Positions 16,658-24,230 of a stretch of DNA of 64,000 nt are shown in pieces. The stretch is taken from positions 310,001-374,000 of the forward strand of contig NZ_JBIEKE010000001.1 in assembly GCF_043497005.1 (NCBI RefSeq), in the 5' to 3' direction. The DNA comes from Halobacillus_A sp043497005. Its GTDB lineage: Bacteria; Bacillota; Bacilli; Bacillales; Halobacillaceae. Position 1 is the first letter of the stretch, and every line of letters begins with the position of its first letter. Position numbers and translations under genes: made by a program. The notes beneath the pieces were generated by a model that was not told where the DNA came from, did not search any database, and was given only the letters and a program-made list of their open reading frames with translations.

Positions 16658-17917
16658 GTGAAGCTTGGCTTACATCAAAAGCAAACCACTCAGTTGAAAA
16701 TGACTAAGGAGCTTCGTCAAGCTATATCTTTGCTCCAATATTCTCATCAAGAGATGAATGAATTCATAAAAGAACAAGCTATGGAGAATCCTCTATTAGA
16801 GCTTGAAGGGCAAGGGAGCGGTCCCGATCCACAAGAGTTTACGGTTGAAGATTATCCACAGGTTTCAAAAGACTGGAGACAATCTTTGCTGGAGCAGGCA
16901 AAAATGTTGTTGTTAGCCCCTTCAGACTACAGGACGCTCAACGATTTCATTGATTCCTTAGATGAGCAAGGCTTTTTACCATACAGAGATGAACAGCTGG
17001 CTGATCGTCTTCAATTAGATATTAATAAAATTGAGAAATTGCGTAATCAGTTAAAAAAGCTGGAACCAAATGGAGCAGGCTGCTATGATTTTAAGGAGTT
17101 TTTGCTTTTTCAAGTACAAGAGAGTGATCATAACAACGAGATTACTAAAAAGATTATTCAACATTATCTGCCTGAAGTAGCGGCTGGCTATCTACAAGAG
17201 CTATCCGATAAATTAGCTGTTTCGGTTGAGGACGTTCAATCCTCTATCCAGTACGTAAAAACGCTCCAGCCGCGACCGTTGCTTCCTTTATCTCCCAGTG
17301 AATCGTATATTGTGCCTGACTTTACTGTGAAATACATCGATGGTTCGTACACCGCCTCTTTAAACAGGCGGGGCGAACCGAGCGTATACATTACTTCATA
17401 TAGTCAAAAGGTAGATAAAGAAGGGGAGGAATTTTTAAAGCAATGCTATCAACGAGCGAATTGGCTGATACGCAGCATAGAAAAGCGTAAACTCACCATG
17501 CTGAAAGTGGCCCAAGCTATTATTGATAAGCAAACCGGATACTTAGATGCAAAGGAGAAAGGTCCTTTTACTCCTTTAACATTAAAAAAAGTAGCAGAAG
17601 AAGTTGAGATGCATGAGTCAACGGTCAGCCGTACAGTGGCGGATAAATACGTGAAAAGCCCATATGGTCTCTTTCGGTTAGATCAATTTTTCACTTCTAG
17701 TCTTGAAACCAAAGAAGGGGAGACGGTATCCTCCAGGTATGTAAAAGAATTGATTGAAAAGTTGATTATGCAGGAAAATAAACGTAAACCGTTATCAGAC
17801 CAACGGATAGCCGAGGAATTGAGAAGCGAATATAAAATTGAGGTATCTCGCCGTACGGTGGCTAAATACCGTGAAAGATTAAAAATCCCTTCTTCACCAA
17901 AAAGAAAATTAACGTAA
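16658..17917 (+). CDS. rpoN: RNA polymerase sigma-54 factor
   Basis: Sigma-54 (SigL in Bacillus) directs RNA polymerase to -24/-12 promoters and needs an enhancer-binding activator. Region I is Gln/Leu-rich (KLGLHQKQTTQLKMTKELRQ) at residues 2-21, an acidic region II follows, and the C terminus carries the RpoN box ARRTVAKYRE-type sequence, here SRRTVAKYRERLKIPSS (about residues 396-412). At 419 aa it is slightly shorter than B. subtilis SigL (436). GTG start behind GGTGGAGGAGGG. No sigma-54 activator gene is in the window. Confidence 0.95.
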   Translation: MKLGLHQKQTTQLKMTKELRQAISLLQYSHQEMNEFIKEQAMENPLLELEGQGSGPDPQEFTVEDYPQVSKDWRQSLLEQAKMLLLAPSDYRTLNDFIDSLDEQGFLPYRDEQLADRLQLDINKIEKLRNQLKKLEPNGAGCYDFKEFLLFQVQESDHNNEITKKIIQHYLPEVAAGYLQELSDKLAVSVEDVQSSIQYVKTLQPRPLLPLSPSESYIVPDFTVKYIDGSYTASLNRRGEPSVYITSYSQKVDKEGEEFLKQCYQRANWLIRSIEKRKLTMLKVAQAIIDKQTGYLDAKEKGPFTPLTLKKVAEEVEMHESTVSRTVADKYVKSPYGLFRLDQFFTSSLETKEGETVSSRYVKELIEKLIMQENKRKPLSDQRIAEELRSEYKIEVSRRTVAKYRERLKIPSSPKRKLT

Positions 17918-17952
17918 GCCCTTTGAGGCCACATGAGAAAAGGAGAATCATC

Positions 17953-18852
17953 ATGAAATCATATCCGAAAGAACAAATCCAAGCCTATAAAGAGAAAAAC
18001 AAACAAACAGGACGTTTACTTATTAAGTGCCCTGATCAACCGGGAATTGTCTCATCCGTCACTCACTTTCTGCATAAAAATGATGCGAATATTATTGAGT
18101 CAAGCCAATATACAACAGATCCACAGGACGGAAAGTTTTTTATGAGAATAGAATTTGAATCTTCCAGACTTCCTGAAGCTGAGGAAGAAATAAAAAAAGA
18201 TTTTGCTGTCATAGCTGAAACGTTCAATATGGAATGGTCACTAAAAGGTGCGTATGACGTTAAGAAAACAGCTATCTTTGTTTCTAAGGAGCTGCATTGT
18301 TTACGTGAACTGCTGCTTGAGTGGCAGAGTGGTGATTTAATTGCCGATATTAAAATGGTGGTTAGTAACCATGAGGATTGTAAAGAGTTAGTAGAATCTT
18401 TTGGGCTGCCGTTTTTCCATATCCCATCGAATAAAGACATACGCAAGCAAGTAGAGGAGAAACAGCTTAAATTACTTAAGGAGTACGATATCGATTTGAT
18501 TGTACTCGCACGCTATATGCAGATTCTTACGCCCGATTTTGTGGCTGCACATCCTTTTAAAATCATAAATATTCATCATTCTTTTTTACCTGCTTTTATT
18601 GGGGCCAACCCTCATAAAAGAGCGTACGATCGTGGAGTGAAGCTTATCGGGGCGACGTCTCATTATGTTACGAATGATTTAGATGAAGGTCCGATTATTG
18701 AACAAGATATCGTTCGTGTGGATCACAGAGACAGTGTGAATGACCTTAAGAAAATGGGGCGTTCTGTAGAGAGAATTGTACTCGCACGTGGAGTGAAGTG
18801 GGATCTGGAGGATCGATTGATTGTACATGAAAATAAAACGATTGTTTTTTAA
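17953..18852 (+). CDS. purU: Formyltetrahydrofolate deformylase
   Basis: Hydrolyses 10-formyl-THF to THF and formate, balancing one-carbon pools and feeding formate to PurT. N-terminal ACT domain (LLIKCPDQPGIVSSVTHFL, about residues 20-38), then a formyltransferase-like domain with NIHHSFLPAF (about residue 210), GANPHKRAY, and ATSHYVTNDLDEGPII (about residue 232). The ATG at 17953 is chosen because AAAAGGAG lies eight bases upstream; the longer frame from 17923 would start inside the rpoN trailer. 299 aa, the usual length. Confidence 0.95.
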   Translation: MKSYPKEQIQAYKEKNKQTGRLLIKCPDQPGIVSSVTHFLHKNDANIIESSQYTTDPQDGKFFMRIEFESSRLPEAEEEIKKDFAVIAETFNMEWSLKGAYDVKKTAIFVSKELHCLRELLLEWQSGDLIADIKMVVSNHEDCKELVESFGLPFFHIPSNKDIRKQVEEKQLKLLKEYDIDLIVLARYMQILTPDFVAAHPFKIINIHHSFLPAFIGANPHKRAYDRGVKLIGATSHYVTNDLDEGPIIEQDIVRVDHRDSVNDLKKMGRSVERIVLARGVKWDLEDRLIVHENKTIVF

Positions 18853-18874
18853 TTGAAGCATGCGGGGTGGTTGT

Positions 18875-19750
18875 TTGAAAAAGAAAATTCCTTTCTTCAT
18901 GGTTTTATCAGCTGCTGTATTATGGGGAACAACAGGTACGGCACAGACTTTTCTGGACAATAGTCACCCTATATCGGTAGGCGCTATGAGATTAGCCGTA
19001 GGTGGTGCATTCTTAACTTTAACAGCTATCGCTTTAAATAAACTATCATTTAAAAAATTATCCTTGGGATATGTGCTGATGGCAGCTGTTTGTATGGCTT
19101 GTTACCAGCCATTTTTCTTTTCTGCAGTCAGTATGACAGGAGTAGCTATAGGGACAGTGGTTGGCATCGGAAGCGCACCAATTATGGCAGGGGCTATAGA
19201 TTGGGTCGTAAGGAAACGGAGAAAATCGATACGCTGGTGGGGAGCCACTTTTCTTTCCGTTATGGGGTGTATAATGCTATTCATAAACAGTGGAGATGTA
19301 GTTATTGATCCTTTAGGCATTTTGTTTGCGCTGGGAGCAGGGCTGTCGTTTGCCGGATATACCTTACTCAGTGAAAAGCTGGTCAAATCTGATTCCTCGA
19401 TTTCTGTAGCGGCTATAGTTTTTCTATCTAGTGCGATTATGCTTTCTCCTCTATTGTTCATCTTTGACAGCAGCTGGGTATTTAACGAGAATGGAATCAT
19501 TGTAAGTCTTCATCTCGGTGTGTTAGCAACGGGATTTGCTTATCTCTTGTTTTCTAGAGGCCTGGTTCAAGTACAAGGTTCAACAGCTGTAACACTCTCT
19601 TTAGCTGAACCTTTAACAGCAGCGATTTTAGGTGTCTTTTTAGTAGGAGAAGAGTTTTCGTTTTTATCGTGGGTGGGGATTGCACTGATTTTAGGAGGAT
19701 TAACCGTCTTATCTGTGCCTCGAAAAACGGTTATTTCAAAAGCTGCATGA
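18875..19750 (+). CDS. EamA/DMT-superfamily transporter
   Basis: Integral membrane protein with about ten hydrophobic helices and two EamA repeats (residues about 5-135 and 145-285). The first helix reads FFMVLSAAVLWGTTGTAQTF. Family members export amino acids or metabolites; the substrate here cannot be told. TTG at 18875 is preferred because GCGGGGTGG is correctly spaced before it; the ATG at 18860 has no clear site. It lies 22 bp after purU and is probably cotranscribed. A terminator follows. Confidence 0.85.
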   Translation: MKKKIPFFMVLSAAVLWGTTGTAQTFLDNSHPISVGAMRLAVGGAFLTLTAIALNKLSFKKLSLGYVLMAAVCMACYQPFFFSAVSMTGVAIGTVVGIGSAPIMAGAIDWVVRKRRKSIRWWGATFLSVMGCIMLFINSGDVVIDPLGILFALGAGLSFAGYTLLSEKLVKSDSSISVAAIVFLSSAIMLSPLLFIFDSSWVFNENGIIVSLHLGVLATGFAYLLFSRGLVQVQGSTAVTLSLAEPLTAAILGVFLVGEEFSFLSWVGIALILGGLTVLSVPRKTVISKAA

Positions 19751-19792
19751 TTTCCCGGGAAATATCGACACTATCCTATGAAATATGTAAAT

Positions 19793-19825
19793 TGCCCTGA
19801 GCGGATCGTTCGGGGCAGTTTTTTT
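19793..19825 (+). terminator. Rho-independent terminator after the DMT transporter gene
   Basis: Stem TGCCCTGA / TCGGGGCA with one G-U pair, then a run of seven T. Confidence 0.88.
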
Positions 19826-20013
19826 ATAAAAAAGGGAGATCTTAAGGCCTCAAACTTGATGGCACGGAGTACCTTTGCTGCTATAACTTCATAGTAAAAC
19901 ACCGAAGCATTCGTTCACTCCAAGTACAGGTGAATGTGTTTAAGCTGTTTTGATATACGTAACTGACTCTCTCTAAATTCGATTATTCCAAATAAAACAG
20001 CTAAATCTCCGAA

Positions 20014-20050
20014 GAAATTACTTATTCAAATAAGTAATTTCTTATTTTTT
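20014..20050 (+). terminator. Orphan terminator-like hairpin
   Basis: Perfect 13-bp stem GAAATTACTTATT / AATAAGTAATTTC followed by TTATTTTTT on the plus strand. No gene on the plus strand is seen in the 190 bp before it. Confidence 0.6.
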
Positions 20051-20200
20051 TGATTTGTCCTCCTCTAATTCCTGCCGGTATAACTCAAGACGGATAATGA
20101 TTGCTTGTATACTGTGAATTCTGATTTTTAAATATCTAATTAGAATCTCTTTTCCTACTTTTTCAACTGATTTGAATAATACGGCGGATGAGTGTAACAA
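20042..20200 (-). CDS. Possible 52-aa ORF or gene remnant
   Basis: An open frame of 52 codons with a TTG start and no ribosome binding site. The C-terminal part (IIIRLELYRQELEEDKSKK) looks like a natural charged helix, but no family is recognised. Its stop lies within the hairpin at 20014-20050. It may be chance or the tail of a decayed gene; treat as weak. Confidence 0.2.
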   Translation of the reverse strand: MLHSSAVLFKSVEKVGKEILIRYLKIRIHSIQAIIIRLELYRQELEEDKSKK

Positions 20201-20370
20201 GCTGTGTATTTATATCTTTTTCTATAAAAAATATTAAGAAAAAACTTAACGTTTTTAATGAATTTTACAATATCAGTTTGAAAATATATTGTCAAAGCTA
20301 AAAAAAAATAAATTCGTGTATAGCCTATGGCGTTATAGGCTTTGGGGCGGTTTTAATTTTTTTTATATTT

Positions 20371-20423
20371 TTGACATACTGAGATTATTCGTTAAGATAA
20401 GTTTGTAAAGAAAAAACTTAACG
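20371..20423 (+). promoter_or_regulatory. Promoter and candidate operator of gbsR
   Basis: TTGACA at 20371-20376, a 16-bp spacer and TAAGAT form a sigma-A promoter. An inverted repeat CGTTAAG (20390-20396) / CTTAACG (20417-20423) overlaps the -10 and the likely transcription start. The downstream half belongs to a 16-nt motif, AAGAAAAAACTTAACG, that recurs exactly at 20236-20251. This is consistent with autorepression by the GbsR-like protein; binding is inferred. Confidence 0.55.
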
Positions 20424-20456
20424 AAATTAATAAGATTGGTTTGGAGGAGGTCGTAA

Positions 20457-21017
20457 ATGTCGAACCAACATGAAGACCAGGCAAGAGATTCAATAGAAAA
20501 AGCGAAGTCTTTGGTCATTGATTCTATTGCTGAAACGATGGATTTATACGGTGTCACTCGAAGTGCAGGAAACCTGTATGGGACAATGTATTTTGAAAAA
20601 GACATGACGCTGGACGAAATGCGTGAAAAGCTCGGAATGAGTAAACCAAGCATGAGTACTGGAGTTAAGAAGTTGCAGGATTATGATATTGTGAAGCAAA
20701 CTTTTCGAAAAGGTACTCGTAGACAAACCTTCGTGGCAGAGAAGAATTTCTTCCAGTTTTTCGCCAACTTTTTTTCAAAGAAATGGTTAAGGGAAGCAAA
20801 AATTAATTTAGATGCCATTCAAAAAGCACAGCGAGAGTTGCATGATCTTATTGAAGATCCTGATGTAGAAGAGGATTTGCGGGAAGAAGCAATCTTGATC
20901 TACAGGCAAATGGAAGCTTCTAAGCCCTACTACCATTGGCTGCAGAAGATGGTAGCCTCTATTGAAAGTGGAGAAATCTTTGAGATTATCCCTATAGAAG
21001 ACGAAGAAAAAAACTAA
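20457..21017 (+). CDS. gbsR: GbsR/MarR-type choline-responsive repressor
   Basis: Winged-helix DNA-binding protein. It follows B. subtilis GbsR closely over most of its length: SIAETMDLYGVTRSAGNLYG (residues 22-41), MTLDEMREKLGMSKPSMST (HTH, about residues 50-68), FRKGTRRQTFVAEKNFF (wing, about residues 82-98) and a C-terminal ESGEIFEIIPI. In B. subtilis GbsR senses choline and represses choline uptake and glycine-betaine synthesis. 186 aa. ATG behind TTGGAGGAGG. The next gene encodes a choline-type symporter, which supports the assignment. An orthologue or a GbsR-like paralogue cannot be told apart here. Confidence 0.88.
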   Translation: MSNQHEDQARDSIEKAKSLVIDSIAETMDLYGVTRSAGNLYGTMYFEKDMTLDEMREKLGMSKPSMSTGVKKLQDYDIVKQTFRKGTRRQTFVAEKNFFQFFANFFSKKWLREAKINLDAIQKAQRELHDLIEDPDVEEDLREEAILIYRQMEASKPYYHWLQKMVASIESGEIFEIIPIEDEEKN

Positions 21018-21023
21018 ATATGA

Positions 21024-21060
21024 GTCTCCAAAAATAACCTGTGGTTATTTTTAAGGAGAC
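21024..21060 (+). promoter_or_regulatory. Strong hairpin between gbsR and the choline symporter gene
   Basis: GTCTCC-AAAAATAACC-tgt-GGTTATTTTT-aa-GGAGAC, 16 paired bases. The last stem strand is not followed by a T-run beyond TTTTT inside the stem, so it may be a weak terminator that lowers read-through, or an mRNA processing or stability site. Confidence 0.55.
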
Positions 21061-21120
21061 GTCCGCCTTCTATAAGTTACAGAATATTCAGAAAACAACA
21101 AGAAAATAGGAGTGAAGTCG

Positions 21121-22761
21121 ATGACAGAACAGACAAATCAAAGTCAGTCATTCTTAAAAAAGAATGCAGCAGCATTAATTCTTGGAACTGTAGTTGCCTT
21201 GTTTATGATTTATATTTTTATAACGAATGATAACATCCATTATGGCGGATTTATTGCAATGATTGTTTTCTACGCTCTTGTTTATTATGTAGGAGCCTTC
21301 TACGCTACAAAAAAATCAAATTCCCTCTCAGATATGATGGTTGCCAAGCGCAGCATCCCCCTTGGTGTCGCAATGTTCACTATGGCCGCTACTTGGGTAG
21401 GCGGAGGTTATGTGAATGGGACGGCAGAATTTACTTACAGCGACGGACTTGTTTGGGCACAAGCCCCATGGGGTTATGCGCTCAGTTTAATTATTGGCGG
21501 TATTTTCTATGCTAGAAAAATGCGCCGTTACGAATTTATGACTATTCTTGATCCTTTGCATCAACGCTTTGGGAAGCGAATGGCCGGAATTCTATATATC
21601 CCTGCTTTATTGGGAGAAATGTTTTGGAGCGCGGCTATTCTTACAGCTTTAGGAACCACTTTCGGCACTATATTAAACATTGATTTTACTACATCTATTA
21701 TTTTGTCAGGTATTATTGCCATTGCTTACACTGTAGCAGGCGGAATGTGGGCTGTTGCATATACAGATGTTTTCCAAATGGCTGTCCTTTTAATAGGTCT
21801 CATTTTAGTTATTCCATTTACACTTGGACACGTAGGCGGATTAGAATCAGCATGGGGGAACTACTCAGTAGAGATGGGCTCTTATGCTAATTTATTTCCA
21901 CCATTGGACGGGTGGAATCATCCTGACTGGGGCGATTATTACTGGAACTGGATTGATTATGCATTGCTCTTAATATTTGGCGGTATTGCATGGCAAGTTT
22001 ATTTCCAGCGTGTTCTTTCTGCTAAAAATGAGAAAACAGCTATGTGGCTGTCCATTACAGCTGGTATCATTTGTATAATCGCAGCAATTCCAGCTGTCAT
22101 TATCGGAGTTGTAGGATATAACATTGACTGGGCAGGAATGGGTCTGCCAAGTCCTGAAAATGCTTCCGTAGTATTGCCGCACGTCTTAAGATATTTAACA
22201 CCTGAGCTTGTATCAGCGATTGGACTGGGAGCTTTAGCTGCCGCTGTTATGTCCTCTATGGACTCATCAATCCTGTCTGCATCTTCTATGGCTTCTTGGA
22301 ATATCTACCGTCCATTGATTAATCCTAAAGCAAGTCAGGATAAGTTGAAAAAGGTCATTAAGCGTACGATTATCCTTGTAGGTGTAGGTGCAATGATTAT
22401 TGCATTGAATGTGCAAAGTGTATATACGTTATGGTATTTAGCGTCCGATTTAGTCTATACGATTTTATTTCCACAACTTACAATGGCCCTGTTCTATAAA
22501 AATGCTAATTTATACGGGTCCATTGCAGGATTTGCCGTTGCTTTTTTCCTGCGATTAGGTGGAGGAGAACCCGCATTAGGTCTTCCGGCTTTTCTGCCTT
22601 ATCCAATGATAGATCCAGAAGGTATTGTTCTGTTTCCATTTAGGACATTAGCTTGTATTGCGGCATTCGTATTTATTTTCATTGTATCCGAATTGACGAA
22701 AACCAAATGTAAGCCTAAACCTTTAATTCTTCCATCTGATAAAGAAGAGGCTTCAGACTAA
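21121..22761 (+). CDS. Sodium:solute symporter resembling the high-affinity choline transporter CHT1
   Basis: Membrane protein of 546 aa with about 13 helices, SSS family. It carries segments strikingly like animal SLC5A7: TMAATWVGGGYVNGTAEF (about residues 87-104), LVWAQAPWGYALSLIIGGI, and LDPLHQRFGKRMAGILYIPA followed by LLGEMFWSAAI (about residues 145-180). The predicted role is Na+-driven uptake of choline, the precursor of the osmoprotectant glycine betaine. The GbsR-like repressor upstream supports this. ATG at 21121 is preferred because AGGAG is eight bases upstream; the GTG at 21112 overlaps that site. Substrate is inferred. Confidence 0.85.
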   Translation: MTEQTNQSQSFLKKNAAALILGTVVALFMIYIFITNDNIHYGGFIAMIVFYALVYYVGAFYATKKSNSLSDMMVAKRSIPLGVAMFTMAATWVGGGYVNGTAEFTYSDGLVWAQAPWGYALSLIIGGIFYARKMRRYEFMTILDPLHQRFGKRMAGILYIPALLGEMFWSAAILTALGTTFGTILNIDFTTSIILSGIIAIAYTVAGGMWAVAYTDVFQMAVLLIGLILVIPFTLGHVGGLESAWGNYSVEMGSYANLFPPLDGWNHPDWGDYYWNWIDYALLLIFGGIAWQVYFQRVLSAKNEKTAMWLSITAGIICIIAAIPAVIIGVVGYNIDWAGMGLPSPENASVVLPHVLRYLTPELVSAIGLGALAAAVMSSMDSSILSASSMASWNIYRPLINPKASQDKLKKVIKRTIILVGVGAMIIALNVQSVYTLWYLASDLVYTILFPQLTMALFYKNANLYGSIAGFAVAFFLRLGGGEPALGLPAFLPYPMIDPEGIVLFPFRTLACIAAFVFIFIVSELTKTKCKPKPLILPSDKEEASD

Positions 22762-22764
22762 TAA

Positions 22765-22800
22765 AAAGATGTCAGCTCACTTAAGGGCTGGCATCTTTTT
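22765..22800. terminator. Terminator after the choline symporter gene
   Basis: Stem AAAGATGTCAGC / GCTGGCATCTTT with T-run on the plus strand. The A-rich left flank could also serve the convergent minus-strand gene. Confidence 0.9.
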
Positions 22801-22804
22801 GCTT

Positions 22805-23854
22805 TTAAAGCAGCATGTTGTATTTTTTCATTAGATAGGATAGCGTGGGTTTTTCGTTTTTGTTTCTTCCTATTATATAGTCGGCAGTTATTAAAGAATT
22901 TAAGATGGCTTCTTCAACGGCTTCTCCGATGGCTCTAAATGCGGGGTCCAGCTCTTCCTCATGTAGATAGGCAAGGTGCAGTAAGTCATCTGGCTTTTCA
23001 TGAGGTATAGTGGCTGCGGTTGAGAATCCAATTACGATATCTCCGCTTCCATTTGAGATCATACTCCCTGTTCTAGACAGACCTATTACACTTCTCTTGA
23101 GGACTCGCTTTAACTGGCGGTCTGTAACTGGTAAGTCTGTAGCTGCAACTAACATAATGGAGCCTTTATCTGCTTCTTCCTCTTGATGCAGGAAGTGATT
23201 TAACTTTTGACCTATGTTGTTGCCGTTGATGGTGAGGTCTTGTAAGTGCCCGAAATTGGTCACGACGTAAACACCTATTGTATAGGTCCCATGAGGTAAT
23301 GGAATGAGTCGGGATGATGAGCCAATCCCTCCTTTAAGAGAGTAACAAACCATACCAGTCCCCGCACCGACTGACCCCTCTTCAAACGATGAAGCTGCAT
23401 TTTCAATAGCTGCTAAAACATGTTCCTTATTAACGGCTTGCTTGCGAATATCGTTTAAAACCATATCATTACATTCTCCGATAACTGGGTTTACGGTACC
23501 TGTAGATCGGCCGATGTCTGCATTTGTTCTTAGCGTATAGTCGATCACAGCATCAGCTGCTGCTCCCACACTAAGTGTATTTGTTAGAATAATAGGAGTT
23601 TCAATTGTTCCCAGCTCCTCTAACTGCACAGAGCCCATAGTTTTTCCAAATCCATTAATTACATGGCAGGATCCAATAACTTTTTCCTTAAATAGGTTCC
23701 TACGGTGAGGAAGGATCGCACTAACCCCTGTTTGTACATCCCCTTTACTTAGAGTGGAGTGGCCTACAACCACTCCGTTTACATCTGTAATTAGATTTTG
23801 TCTGCCAGTGGGCATTTGACCAATTTTAATGTCATAATCTCTCAATCGTTTCAT
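22805..23854 (-). CDS. P1/S58 family peptidase (DmpA/L-aminopeptidase type)
   Basis: N-terminal-nucleophile hydrolase that matures by self-cleavage between Gly and Ser. The N terminus has RLRDYDIKIGQMPTGRQNLI and VNGVVVGHSTL, typical of the family. The central SVGAGTGMVCYSLKGGIGSSSR-type segment (split: SVGAGTGMVCYS / LKGGIGSSSR, about residues 210-231) contains the expected autocleavage serine. 349 aa, normal length. ATG at 23854 is chosen because GGAGG lies upstream; an extension to 23929 has no support. The family includes D-aminopeptidases and beta-peptidyl aminopeptidases, so the substrate is open. It is divergent from gltA. Confidence 0.88.
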   Translation of the reverse strand: MKRLRDYDIKIGQMPTGRQNLITDVNGVVVGHSTLSKGDVQTGVSAILPHRRNLFKEKVIGSCHVINGFGKTMGSVQLEELGTIETPIILTNTLSVGAAADAVIDYTLRTNADIGRSTGTVNPVIGECNDMVLNDIRKQAVNKEHVLAAIENAASSFEEGSVGAGTGMVCYSLKGGIGSSSRLIPLPHGTYTIGVYVVTNFGHLQDLTINGNNIGQKLNHFLHQEEEADKGSIMLVAATDLPVTDRQLKRVLKRSVIGLSRTGSMISNGSGDIVIGFSTAATIPHEKPDDLLHLAYLHEEELDPAFRAIGEAVEEAILNSLITADYIIGRNKNEKPTLSYLMKKYNMLL

Positions 23855-24230
23855 TATGTAAGCAGCCTCCTTTTTTTCATTTTTGCATAACAGTGTAAGG
23901 TTATACAAAAATGGGTGAATATCGTGCATAAAATGGAAGATTAAAGAAAAATTCTTGTTAGAAAATCTTTCAATCTAAATTTTTTTCAAGAAAAAATGGT
24001 TACGCTTACATTATAATTGCACTTTTAGAAAACTCCATTCATTGCAAGGATTTACAGCCTTTTTTAATTTGATGGAATTATCTGAAAACTAAGCGAAAAT
24101 CCCTATGCTACCGCTATTTAAGCGTGAAAAGTGCTATTCTTCATGCTATACTGTTATCAAACTGAAAAAAACAGAATTTTGTCACTTTTGCTTGCAGACT
24201 TCAAGAATGAGTAGATGAGGGGGAACCACT
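23855..24230. promoter_or_regulatory. Divergent S58 peptidase / gltA intergenic region with cre-like site
   Basis: TGGTTACGCTTACA at 23997-24010 matches 11 of 14 positions of the CcpA consensus. TATACT at 24147-24152 is a candidate gltA -10 without a good -35, as expected for an activator-dependent promoter. In B. subtilis gltAB needs GltC; no gltC is next to it here. Confidence 0.35.

Larger units (their letters stand above)
19826..20370. other. Long AT-rich intergenic region before gbsR
   Basis: No convincing gene. It holds a perfect terminator-like hairpin at 20014-20050, a weak minus-strand ORF at 20042-20200, one copy of the 16-nt motif AAGAAAAAACTTAACG at 20236-20251, and a small hairpin AGCCTAT / ATAGGCT at 20325-20344 before a T-rich stretch. 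The terminator has no recognised gene upstream on its strand, so a short untranslated transcript or a lost gene is possible. Confidence 0.5.

Noticed and set aside
17923..17952. Upstream start for purU
   Set aside because: The ten extra residues have no family match and the ATG at 17953 has a well-spaced AAAAGGAG.
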